This document shows positions 1-5,885 of a stretch of DNA of 5,914 nucleotides, one piece after another. The notes beneath the pieces were generated by a model. It was not told where the DNA came from, searched no databases, and was given only the letters and a program-made list of their open reading frames with translations. A program made the position numbers and the translations under genes. Each line of letters starts with the position of its first letter. The first letter of the stretch is position 1. Source of the DNA: Bacteroidales bacterium (GTDB taxonomy: Bacteria > Bacteroidota > Bacteroidia > Bacteroidales > UBA7960); NCBI GenBank assembly GCA_007122745.1, contig SKTA01000121.1, forward strand, positions 1-5,914, given 5' to 3'.

Positions 1-45
1 CAGTTTGTAGTGTATATACGGTCCTTTTTTTTTTTTTTTTTTCAT
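1..45 (-). CDS. rpsS: 30S ribosomal protein S19, N-terminal fragment (cut by window edge)
   Basis: Fifteen codons are visible, reading MKKKKKKGPYIHYKL. S19 sits in the head of the 30S subunit, where it contacts 16S rRNA and S13 near the A-site finger. The KKGPYI-x-x-KL pattern is the conserved S19 N-terminus; in typical family members it reads like M-SRSL-KKGPYI. Here Lys2 to Lys7 are encoded by an uninterrupted run of 18 A residues, yet the distance from Met1 to GPY equals the family norm. The start ATG is at 43-45, and an in-frame TAA at 64-66 rules out an upstream start. It follows rplB by 29 nt, the expected L2-S19 order of the S10 operon. No Shine-Dalgarno is visible; the preceding bases are AT-rich. 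The rest of the gene is outside the window. The identification is strong despite the short length, because motif and synteny agree. Confidence 0.88.
   Translation of the reverse strand, partial: MKKKKKKGPYIHYKL
25..42 (-). repeat. 18-nt poly(A) homopolymer inside the rpsS start region
   Basis: Eighteen T residues on the plus strand give A18 on the coding strand, directly after the rpsS ATG. They form codons 2-7, all AAA (Lys). By eye this is by far the longest homopolymer in the window; elsewhere runs stay at about 8 or below. Such tracts are prone to polymerase slippage in replication and transcription and to length errors in sequencing. The frame is intact at this length. Confidence 0.95.
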
Positions 46-74
46 ATGATTATATTTTTCGTGTTAACGATAGG

Positions 75-899
75 TTATTTCTTTCTTCTTTCAACGATGA
101 GCCTGTTGGAAGCCTTCTTACGGTTACGGGTTTTGTAACCTTTTGCCGGCAATCCCTTACGACTTCTTGGGTGTCCTCCGGAAGCACGACCTTCACCACC
201 ACCCATCGGGTGATCAACCGGGTTCATAACCACAGGACGGGTCCTCGGACGACGACCAAGCCAGCGGCTTCTCCCTGCCTTTCCTGACATCTCATGCATA
301 TGGTCAGGATTGGAGGTGGTACCAATGGTTGCCTTGCAGGTGGTCAATACCATGCGGATCTCTCCTGATGGAAGCTTCAATGAAGCATATTTGCCTTCCC
401 TGGAGGTAAGCTGTGCATAAGTGCCGGCACTTCGGGCCATTTTTGCCCCTTGTCCGGGTTTCAGTTCAATGTTATGAACAACTGTTCCCAGTGGAATGTC
501 GCGCAAAAACAATGTATTGCCAACATCAGGGGTAGCCTTCTCTCCCGAGAGAACCGTTGCTCCAACCTTTAATCCGTTTGGTGCAACGATGTAGCGCTTC
601 TCACCATCTGCATAAAAAAGCAAAGCGATGCGGGCAGACCTGTTCGGATCATACTCAATGGTTTTCACTGTAGCAGGAACACCATCCTTATCACGCTTGA
701 AGTCAATGATTCGGTAACTGCGCTTATGACCACCACCAATATAGCGCAAGGTCATTTTACCTTTGTTGTTTCTCCCTCCGCTTTTGTGTTTTCCTTTAAC
801 CAGACTTTTCTCAGGCCTTGAAGTGGTAATGTCATCAAAGGCACTGATGATCTTGTTACGCTGGCCGGGTGTTGTAGGTTTAAATTTTCTTAAAGCCAT
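75..899 (-). CDS. rplB: 50S ribosomal protein L2
   Basis: L2 (274 aa; 273 in E. coli) is a primary 23S rRNA-binding protein. It is needed for subunit association and for a functional peptidyl-transferase centre. The protein is full length. It has the basic N-terminus, the RNA-binding beta-barrel around residues 40-125 (SGGRNNKGK at 40-48, IGGGHKRSYRIIDFKR at 54-69, EYDPNRSARIAL at 82-93), the second SH3-like domain (AGTYAQLTSREGKYASLKLPSGE at about 158-180, GKAGRSRWLGRRP at 206-218) and the C-terminal loop NPVDHPMGGGEGR at 226-238. His230 is the counterpart of the functionally important E. coli His229. The Met after HP replaces the His of E. coli, as is usual in Bacteroidota. The ATG is only 6 nt after the rplW TAG and in the same frame, so re-initiation by the same ribosome is likely. 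The stop is TAA at 75-77. Confidence 0.98.
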   Translation of the reverse strand: MALRKFKPTTPGQRNKIISAFDDITTSRPEKSLVKGKHKSGGRNNKGKMTLRYIGGGHKRSYRIIDFKRDKDGVPATVKTIEYDPNRSARIALLFYADGEKRYIVAPNGLKVGATVLSGEKATPDVGNTLFLRDIPLGTVVHNIELKPGQGAKMARSAGTYAQLTSREGKYASLKLPSGEIRMVLTTCKATIGTTSNPDHMHEMSGKAGRSRWLGRRPRTRPVVMNPVDHPMGGGEGRASGGHPRSRKGLPAKGYKTRNRKKASNRLIVERRKK

Positions 900-905
900 G
901 AATCT

Positions 906-1199
906 CTATATATTGCTGTAAAAATCAATTACCTGACCCTCGTCCAGGGTGACGATGGCCTTTTTAAAATTATTTTTTCTTCCGGATTGAACACCTGTCC
1001 GTGTATAGCGTGTTTTGCGTTTACCCAGATATACCATGGTGTTGACTGAGGCAACGGTTACATCGTACATCTCCTCAACGGCATGACGAATCTGTGATTT
1101 GGTTGCTGCCTTGGTGACGATAAAACCGTAGCGGTTCGGATACTTTTCTGTAACCGCGGTCATCTTTTCGGTTATAAGGGGCTTAATTAAAACTTCCAT
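906..1199 (-). CDS. rplW: 50S ribosomal protein L23
   Basis: L23 (97 aa) lies at the mouth of the polypeptide exit tunnel, where trigger factor and the signal recognition particle dock. The sequence starts with the family signature IKPLITEKMT. Glu11 in TEK aligns with E. coli Glu18, the key trigger-factor contact. The segment at about 24-56 (YGFIV...A.KSQIRHAVEEMYDV.V.SVNTM) is the conserved alpha/beta core. An internal basic loop (LGKRKTRYTRTGVQSGRKNNFKKA, about 58-81) contacts 23S rRNA. The C-terminus VTLDEGQVIDFYSNI resembles Bacteroidota L23 proteins. The start is ATG with a run of A residues just upstream and no Shine-Dalgarno. The stop is TAG. It lies 48 nt after rplD, the largest gap in the window, and 6 nt before rplB. 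Confidence 0.97.
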   Translation of the reverse strand: MEVLIKPLITEKMTAVTEKYPNRYGFIVTKAATKSQIRHAVEEMYDVTVASVNTMVYLGKRKTRYTRTGVQSGRKNNFKKAIVTLDEGQVIDFYSNI

Positions 1200-1216
1200 T
1201 TTTTTCTCAATTTTTC

Positions 1217-1235
1217 AACTGCAAATCATGCAGCT
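1217..1235 (-). promoter_or_regulatory. Short hairpin in the rplD-rplW intergenic RNA
   Basis: In the mRNA sense, AGCUGCA (1235-1229) can pair with UGCAGUU (1223-1217) around the five-base loop UGAUU. That gives a 7-bp stem with one G-U pair. It sits 17 nt before the rplW start. It is followed by A-rich rather than U-rich sequence, so it is not an intrinsic terminator. It could protect mRNA ends or tune rplW translation, or be chance. Only the base pairing is seen. Confidence 0.35.
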
Positions 1236-1247
1236 TTTTATCTTACT

Positions 1248-1880
1248 TTACTTGTCAAGCAAACTTTCCTGAATTTTCTCAATTGAACTTTCCAAAACCA
1301 GAAGTTTCTCTGTATTCAGGATCTGGTATGTATGGAGTGTCTCAGCAATAACCACCTTAGCCTTGGGCAGGTTACGCGCAGAAAGCTGAATCGTGTGATT
1401 GCTTTCCGGAATAACCAAAAGGGTCTTTTTATTCTCCAGGTCAAAATTCTTTAATATCTCCAGATATTTCCTGGTTTGGGGCGCATCCATCGTGAAATCC
1501 TCGAGAACCATCAGGTTTTCATCCTTTACTTTGTAAGAAAGTGCAGATCGCCTGGCCAATCGTTTAACCTTTTTATTCAGCTTAAACGAATAATCCCTTG
1601 GCTTCGGGCCAAATACTATACCACCACCACGCAGCAATGGAGATTTGATGCTACCAATACGCGCAGCTCCGGTACCTTTCTGGCGCCTTAATTTACGGGT
1701 ACTGCCCTTAATTTCACTGCGCCCTTTCGTACTATGTGTGCCCTGACGTTTGTTGGCCATGTGATGCTTTACGGCAAGGTAAAGCACATGGTCGTTTGGT
1801 TGAATGCCAAACACCTTTTCATCCAGGGATACTGTTTTTGATGTTTTGCTTCCGTCAATGTTATATACTTCTAACTCCAT
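1248..1880 (-). CDS. rplD: 50S ribosomal protein L4 (L4/L1 family)
   Basis: L4 (210 aa; 201 in E. coli) is an early-assembly 50S protein. Its long loop lines the exit tunnel at the constriction, near the macrolide site. The loop and its flanks are clear: RQGTHSTKGRSEIKGS at about 45-60, RRQKGTGAARIGSIKSP at 65-81, and GGGIVFGPKPRDYSFKLNKK at about 85-104. Lys68 corresponds to E. coli Lys63. The globular part follows (KVKRLARRSALSYK, then LLVIPE and KVVIAETLHTYQILNTEKLLVLESSIEKI), ending with the usual C-terminal helix. In E. coli L4 also represses its own operon through the S10 leader; no such leader fits upstream of rpsJ here. The ATG lies inside the end of rplC with a 10-nt overlap, suggesting translational coupling. 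The stop is TAA, 48 nt before rplW. Confidence 0.97.
   Translation of the reverse strand: MELEVYNIDGSKTSKTVSLDEKVFGIQPNDHVLYLAVKHHMANKRQGTHSTKGRSEIKGSTRKLRRQKGTGAARIGSIKSPLLRGGGIVFGPKPRDYSFKLNKKVKRLARRSALSYKVKDENLMVLEDFTMDAPQTRKYLEILKNFDLENKKTLLVIPESNHTIQLSARNLPKAKVVIAETLHTYQILNTEKLLVLESSIEKIQESLLDK
1871..1880 (-). other. rplC-rplD coding overlap (10 nt)
   Basis: The rplD ATG (1880-1878) lies upstream of the rplC TAG stop (1873-1871), in a different frame: the shared bases read ATGGAGTTAG. Ribosomes finishing L3 stop within a few bases of the L4 start, so coupled initiation is the likely way L4 is made. No separate Shine-Dalgarno is evident. Confidence 0.9.
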
Positions 1881-2500
1881 CGCTCAAGAATTAAATATGA
1901 TCCATTTGGTCCTGGTACAGAACCTTTAACAACTACAATATTCTTTTCAGGGTCCAGCTTCATAATCTGCAGGTTGATCATCTTTACCCTTTTGCCACCG
2001 GTTCTACCACCCATTCGCATCCCTTTGAAAACTCTGGAAGGCCATGAAGATGCACCAAGTGATCCGGGAGCCCGTAAGCGGTTGTGCTGACCGTGGGTTG
2101 CCTGACCGACACCTGCAAAACCGTGACGCTTAACAACGCCCTGAAAGCCTTTCCCTTTACTGGTGCCAACCACATCAATATACTCTCCTTCAATGAATAT
2201 ATCAGCCGTAAGCACTTCACCAAACCCCTTACGCTGCCCTTTTTCAAAACGGGTAAACTCAGCAAGAACCTTCTTCGGTGTTGTCTTTGCCCTGGCAAAA
2301 TGCCCTTTCATGGGCTTGTTTACCCGGCTTTCCTTTTGTTCATCAAAGGCGAGCTGAATGGCTTCATAACCATCGTTTTCCTTTGTTTTGATTTGCGTAA
2401 CAACACATGGACCAGCTTCTATAACCGTGCATGGGACGTTTTTCCCAGAGGCATCAAAAATGCTGGTCATTCCTATTTTTTTTCCAATTAATCCTGACAT
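1871..2500 (-). CDS. rplC: 50S ribosomal protein L3
   Basis: L3 (209 aa, the same length as in E. coli) is one of the first proteins to bind 23S rRNA and reaches the peptidyl-transferase centre with a long extension. The N-terminal MSGLIGKKIGMTSIFD (1-16) is the family start. VTQIKTKENDGYEAIQLAF (34-52) and KP..GHF (62-68) belong to the globular domain. GTSKGKGFQGVVKRHGF (112-128) and THGQHNRLRAPGSLGA (135-150) lead into the extension, which ends with VFKGMRMGGRTGG (157-169). The C-terminal barrel strand is VVVKGSVPGPNGSYLIL. The position matching E. coli Gln150, which PrmB methylates, is Ser152 here. The start is ATG at 2500-2498 with ACAAAAA just before it and no Shine-Dalgarno. It lies 39 nt after rpsJ and overlaps rplD. 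Confidence 0.98.
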   Translation of the reverse strand: MSGLIGKKIGMTSIFDASGKNVPCTVIEAGPCVVTQIKTKENDGYEAIQLAFDEQKESRVNKPMKGHFARAKTTPKKVLAEFTRFEKGQRKGFGEVLTADIFIEGEYIDVVGTSKGKGFQGVVKRHGFAGVGQATHGQHNRLRAPGSLGASSWPSRVFKGMRMGGRTGGKRVKMINLQIMKLDPEKNIVVVKGSVPGPNGSYLILERWS

Positions 2501-2539
2501 TTTTTGTCGTTTTTATCTGTATGCTTCCTTGTTAATTCC

Positions 2540-2845
2540 TTACACCTTTATCTCCACTTCCACACCACTGGGCAATTCAAGCTTCATTAAAGCATCAACA
2601 GTTTTTGACGAAGAGGAATAAATATCCAGCAGCCGCTTGTAAGAGCAAAGCTGAAACTGCTCCCTTGACTTTTTGTTTACAAAGGGAGACCGCAGAACGG
2701 TAAAGATCCTTTTGTTGGTAGGCAACGGAATGGGTCCATTAACTACTGCTCCGGTTGTCTTTACGGTTTTAACGATTTTCTCGGCAGACTTGTCTACGAG
2801 ATTGTAATCGTATGACTTTAATTTAATTCGAATTCTATGACTCAC
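2540..2845 (-). CDS. rpsJ: 30S ribosomal protein S10 (NusE)
   Basis: S10 (101 aa) is a 30S head protein. As NusE it also takes part in antitermination with NusB and can bridge NusG to the ribosome. The sequence MSHRIRIKLKSYDYNLVD (1-18), the helix KSAEKIVKTVKTTGAVV (19-35) and the loop signature GPIPLPTNKRIFTV (37-50) followed by SPFVNKKSREQF (53-64) are diagnostic. The C-terminus is TVDALMKLELPSGVEVEIKV. The start codon is GTG (2845-2843). An in-frame TGA lies only 3 nt upstream of it (2851-2849), and the family N-terminus begins exactly here, so no ATG alternative fits. The leader is A-rich (AATAAAAAAG) without a Shine-Dalgarno. The gap from fusA is 26 nt, too short for an E. coli-type S10 leader. 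Confidence 0.98.
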   Translation of the reverse strand: MSHRIRIKLKSYDYNLVDKSAEKIVKTVKTTGAVVNGPIPLPTNKRIFTVLRSPFVNKKSREQFQLCSYKRLLDIYSSSSKTVDALMKLELPSGVEVEIKV

Positions 2846-2871
2846 GGTTCAACTTTTTTATTATGATTGCT

Positions 2872-4971
2872 TTAGTATTTAACTCCATATAATTTGTAAA
2901 TCAGTTCATCAGATATATTCTGAGGCACCTCCTGAAAATGGCTGAACTCCATTGTAGAAGTAGCCCGTCCACTTGTCAGTGTCCGCAAGGAGGTAACATA
3001 ACCAAACATCTCTGCCAAAGGCACCTGGGCGTTCACAACCTGAAGGTTAATCCTTGCCGCAACATTGTTCATATGTCCGCGACGACGATTGATGTCTCCA
3101 ACAACATCACCGAGATATTCTTCCGGGGTGATCACCTCAAGTTTCATAATCGGTTCCAGGAGAACTGTTGATGCCTTCTTGCATGCTTTTTTGAATGCAA
3201 TTTTGGCAGCAAGTTCAAACGACAGTGAGTCGGAGTCTACATTATGGTAGGATCCATCAATCAATCGCACTTTCAGGCTTTCAAGGGGAAATCCTGCCAT
3301 CACACCATTTTGCATGGCATTTTTAAATCCCTTCTCAATGGCGGGGATATATTCCTTTGGAATGTTTCCACCCTTCACCTCATCAATAAATTGCAGTCCT
3401 TTAACATCTTCATCTGCCGGGCCAATTTCAAATACAATGTCTGCAAACTTCCCGCGGCCACCGGTTTGCTTTTTATAGACCTCCCTGTGTTTTAAAGAAG
3501 AGGTAATTGCCTCTTTGTAGGCCACCTGCGGCTCACCCTGGTTGGCTTCCACACTAAATTCCCTGCTAAGCCTGTCAAGAAGGATCTCCAGGTGCAGTTC
3601 TCCCATTCCGCTGATGATGGTCTGGCCGCTATCGGGATCTGTCTTGACCACAAATGTGGGATCCTCTTCCGTCAGTTTCATCAGGGCGAGGTTAAGCTTA
3701 TCAAGGTCTGCTTGCGTTTTGGGCTCAATGGCAACGCTGATAACCGGCTCGGGGAATGTCATGGATTCCAGAATGACCGGATGTTTTTCGTCGCACAGTG
3801 AGTCACCGGTACGAATGTTTTTAAAGCCAACTGCTGCACCAATGTCTCCCGCTTCGATTTTTTCGATTGGGTTCTGTTTGTTTGCATGCATCTGAAGGAT
3901 TCGCGAAATGCGCTCTTTTTTCTTTGCAGAGGCATTAAACACGTAAGAACCGGCATTAAGGGTGCCGCTATAAACCCTGAAAAAGCAGAGTCTGCCCACA
4001 TATGGATCGTTGGCAATTTTAAAGGCCAATGCAGCAAAAGGTTCATTTGCATCGGCCTTACGTATAATCGGTTTTTCTGTTTTTGGATGAATTCCTTCAA
4101 TCGCCTCAACATCGAGGGGTGAAGGAAGGAATTTGATCACGGCATCCAGCAATGACTGAATGCCTTTGTTTTTAAATGCAGAACCACAAAGCACCGGCGT
4201 AATGCGTCGGTCGATTGTGGCCTTGCGGATGATGGATGTCATCTCATCTTCTAAAATGGAATCGGGGTCTTCCATGAACTTTTCAAGCAATTCCTCACTC
4301 TCTTCCGCACACCCTTCAACCAATTTGGTTCTGTAATTCATAACCGTTTCGGCGAGTTCTTCGGGAATGGGCACTTCAACAAAAACAGATCCCAGGCTTT
4401 GCTCTTCCCAAACATATGCCTTATTTGTGATCAGATCAACAACCCCTTTAAATTCCTCCTCTTCGCCGATGGGAATCTGAAGCGGAACGGCATTCATACC
4501 CAGACGTTCACGGATCTTTTCCACGACACTGAAAAAGTCGGCACCCGCCCGGTCCATTTTGTTTATGAAACTGATACGGGGAACCTTGTATTTATCTGCC
4601 TGCCTCCAAACCGTTTCAGATTGGGGTTCAACGCCTCCAACAGCACAAAACAGGGCAATGGCTCCATCCAGCACACGAAGACTCCGCTCAACTTCTACGG
4701 TAAAGTCAACATGTCCGGGTGTATCTATGATGTTTATCTTATATTGCTTTTGATTGAAGTACCAGAAAGTAGTTGTGGCGGCCGACGTAATGGTGATCCC
4801 ACGCTCCTGCTCCTGCACCATCCAGTCCATGGTTGCAGCACCATCGTGGGTCTCTCCCAGGCGATGGTTCACGCCGGTATAGAACAATATCCGCTCGGTA
4901 GTTGTTGTCTTGCCGGCGTCGATATGTGCCATAATACCGATGTTGCGTGTGTATGTGAGATCTCTGGCCAT
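2872..4971 (-). CDS. fusA: Elongation factor G
   Basis: EF-G (699 aa) is the cytosolic GTPase that drives tRNA-mRNA translocation and, with RRF, ribosome recycling. The five-domain layout is complete. The G domain (1 to about 285) has G1 AHIDAGKTT (15-23), G2 RGITITSA (57-64), G3 DTPGH (83-87, with catalytic His87), G4 NKMD (137-140) and G5 GSA (263-265). Domain II follows at about 295-400, and domain III contains GELHLE (457-462). Domain IV starts near YKEAIT (485) with the loop TGGRGKF (503-509) and the tip motif SYHNVDS (His576, matching the E. coli tip His). Domain V has EVITPEEYLGDVVGDINRRRG and MFGYVTSLR. This is the canonical str-operon EF-G by position and has no large insertion. The start is ATG at 4971-4969. 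The gaps are 28 nt to rpsG and 26 nt to rpsJ; tuf is absent after it. Confidence 0.99.
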   Translation of the reverse strand: MARDLTYTRNIGIMAHIDAGKTTTTERILFYTGVNHRLGETHDGAATMDWMVQEQERGITITSAATTTFWYFNQKQYKINIIDTPGHVDFTVEVERSLRVLDGAIALFCAVGGVEPQSETVWRQADKYKVPRISFINKMDRAGADFFSVVEKIRERLGMNAVPLQIPIGEEEEFKGVVDLITNKAYVWEEQSLGSVFVEVPIPEELAETVMNYRTKLVEGCAEESEELLEKFMEDPDSILEDEMTSIIRKATIDRRITPVLCGSAFKNKGIQSLLDAVIKFLPSPLDVEAIEGIHPKTEKPIIRKADANEPFAALAFKIANDPYVGRLCFFRVYSGTLNAGSYVFNASAKKKERISRILQMHANKQNPIEKIEAGDIGAAVGFKNIRTGDSLCDEKHPVILESMTFPEPVISVAIEPKTQADLDKLNLALMKLTEEDPTFVVKTDPDSGQTIISGMGELHLEILLDRLSREFSVEANQGEPQVAYKEAITSSLKHREVYKKQTGGRGKFADIVFEIGPADEDVKGLQFIDEVKGGNIPKEYIPAIEKGFKNAMQNGVMAGFPLESLKVRLIDGSYHNVDSDSLSFELAAKIAFKKACKKASTVLLEPIMKLEVITPEEYLGDVVGDINRRRGHMNNVAARINLQVVNAQVPLAEMFGYVTSLRTLTSGRATSTMEFSHFQEVPQNISDELIYKLYGVKY

Positions 4972-4978
4972 TAACTAT

Positions 4979-4982
4979 TCCT
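4979..4982 (-). promoter_or_regulatory. Weak Shine-Dalgarno-like AGGA before fusA
   Basis: The mRNA reads CAGGAATAGTTAATG, placing AGGA 7 nt before the fusA ATG. It is the only start in the window with a purine core at a normal Shine-Dalgarno distance. Four bases can occur by chance, and Bacteroidota rely little on this pairing, so its use is uncertain. Confidence 0.35.
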
Positions 4983-4999
4983 GAATTCTTTTATCTTTA

Positions 5000-5467
5000 T
5001 TAAAACCTGAAGTGCGAAAACGCTTTGTTTGCATCTGCCATACGGTGGGTGTCTTCCTTTCTTTTATAGGCCGCGCCCTCCTCTTTGCTGGCAGCGATTA
5101 TCTCTCCTGCCAGCTTGGCAGCCATCCCTTTTTCATTGCGCTTGCGGGAAAAGTTGATCATATGCTTAATACCAACTGAAACTTTTCTGTCAGGACGGAT
5201 CTCAGATGGGATCTGGAATGTTGCACCACCAATACGGCGGCTGCGCACCTCAACGGCGGGCGTCACGTTCGCAAGTCCTTTTTTAAACACCTCAAGTCCA
5301 TCCTCATTGGTCTTCTCAGAAACAATGTCAATTGCCTCATAGAAAATATTATAAGCAAGGTTCTTCTTCCCCCTCAACATCAAATTGTTTACGAAGCGAG
5401 TCACCAAAGTATCATTAAACCTGGGATCAGGAAGCAAAATACGCTTTTTTGGTTTCGACTTTCTCAT
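5000..5467 (-). CDS. rpsG: 30S ribosomal protein S7
   Basis: S7 (155 aa, the usual short form without the longer E. coli K-12 tail) starts assembly of the 30S head by binding the 3' major domain of 16S rRNA. It lines the E site and the mRNA exit channel. Seen are the basic N-terminus MRKSKPKKRILLPDPRF (1-17), helix one VTRFVNNLMLRGKK (22-35), and the beta-hairpin signature PAVEVRSRRIGGATFQIPSE (70-89) with RP.R. These are followed by the helices carrying RKRNEKGMAAKLAGEI (108-123) and the C-terminal KREDTHRMA-type segment (KRKEDTHRMADANKAFSHFRF, 135-155). In E. coli S7 represses its operon by binding a long rpsL-rpsG spacer; here the spacer is only 37 nt and shows no obvious structure. The start is ATG after an AT-rich stretch without Shine-Dalgarno. 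The stop is TAA, 28 nt before fusA. Confidence 0.98.
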   Translation of the reverse strand: MRKSKPKKRILLPDPRFNDTLVTRFVNNLMLRGKKNLAYNIFYEAIDIVSEKTNEDGLEVFKKGLANVTPAVEVRSRRIGGATFQIPSEIRPDRKVSVGIKHMINFSRKRNEKGMAAKLAGEIIAASKEEGAAYKRKEDTHRMADANKAFSHFRF

Positions 5468-5504
5468 GGTACTAAATAATATTGTATAAAGTGCTTCTTA
5501 TTGA

Positions 5505-5885
5505 TTAATTTTTCGCCTTCGGCCTTTTGGTTCCATATTTTGACCTGCGCTGGTTACGCCCCTCTACACCACTGGTGTCAAGGGCTCCACGAATGATATG
5601 GTAACGAACACCCGGTAAATCCTTAACCCTGCCCCCACGTATCAATACAATGGAGTGCTCCTGAAGGTTATGTCCTTCACCTGGAATGTATGCATTTACC
5701 TCTTTTCCGTTGGTAAGCCTTACTCTGGCTACCTTACGCATAGCAGAATTAGGTTTTTTCGGTGTTGTTGTGTAAACTCGCACACAAACACCACGACGCT
5801 GAGGACAAGAATCCAATGCGGGAGACTTACTCTTGTAAGTCACTTTCTTGCGCCCCTTACGAACCAATTGCTGAATTGTTGGCAT
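5505..5885 (-). CDS. rpsL: 30S ribosomal protein S12
   Basis: S12 (126 aa; 124 in E. coli) sits at the decoding centre and monitors codon-anticodon pairing on the 30S interface side. Conserved elements are MPTIQQLVRKGRK (1-13), SPALDSCPQRRGVCVRVYTTTPKKPNSAMRKVARVRLTNG (21-60) and GEGHNLQEHSIVLIRGGRVKDLPGVRYH (69-96), followed by RSKYGTKRPK near the end. Lys43 and Lys88, the positions where E. coli streptomycin resistance changes occur, are the ancestral lysines. Asp89 is the residue that RimO methylthiolates in E. coli. It is the first gene seen. The 29 nt before its ATG (5886-5914) are AT-rich, with no Shine-Dalgarno and no recognisable Bacteroidota-type promoter, so the promoter presumably lies further upstream. 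The stop is TAA, 37 nt before rpsG. Confidence 0.99.
   Translation of the reverse strand: MPTIQQLVRKGRKKVTYKSKSPALDSCPQRRGVCVRVYTTTPKKPNSAMRKVARVRLTNGKEVNAYIPGEGHNLQEHSIVLIRGGRVKDLPGVRYHIIRGALDTSGVEGRNQRRSKYGTKRPKAKN

Noticed and set aside
25..42. The T18 run on the plus strand as the tail of an intrinsic terminator or a poly(A)-tail or adapter artefact
   Set aside because: No GC-rich inverted repeat precedes it on the plus strand, and no plus-strand gene ends here. On the minus strand it forms lysine codons that run in frame into the conserved S19 motif GPYI, so it is coding sequence. Its exact length remains open.
1984..2298. A 104-codon minus-strand open frame within rplC in another frame
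   Set aside because: It overlaps the intact L3 frame completely, and its basic, Arg/Gly-rich peptide follows from the off-frame reading of L3. There is no sign of a frameshift in L3.
2084..2491. A 135-codon plus-strand open frame opposite rplC
   Set aside because: It is antisense to almost all of L3, with no family resemblance. An antisense protein gene within a conserved ribosomal gene is unlikely.
3542..3895. A 117-codon plus-strand open frame, serine-rich
   Set aside because: It is antisense to EF-G domains II-III. The composition simply mirrors EF-G codons, and nothing suggests a separate gene.
3759..4112. A 117-codon minus-strand open frame within fusA, considered as a frameshifted EF-G piece
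   Set aside because: The main EF-G frame is continuous for 699 codons with all motifs in order, so no frameshift or duplication is needed to explain it.
4399..4974. A 191-codon plus-strand open frame opposite the fusA 5' part
   Set aside because: It lies entirely antisense to the EF-G G domain, whose codons are strongly conserved. The predicted peptide shows no recognisable domain and there is no start context. It is a shadow of the fusA reading frame.
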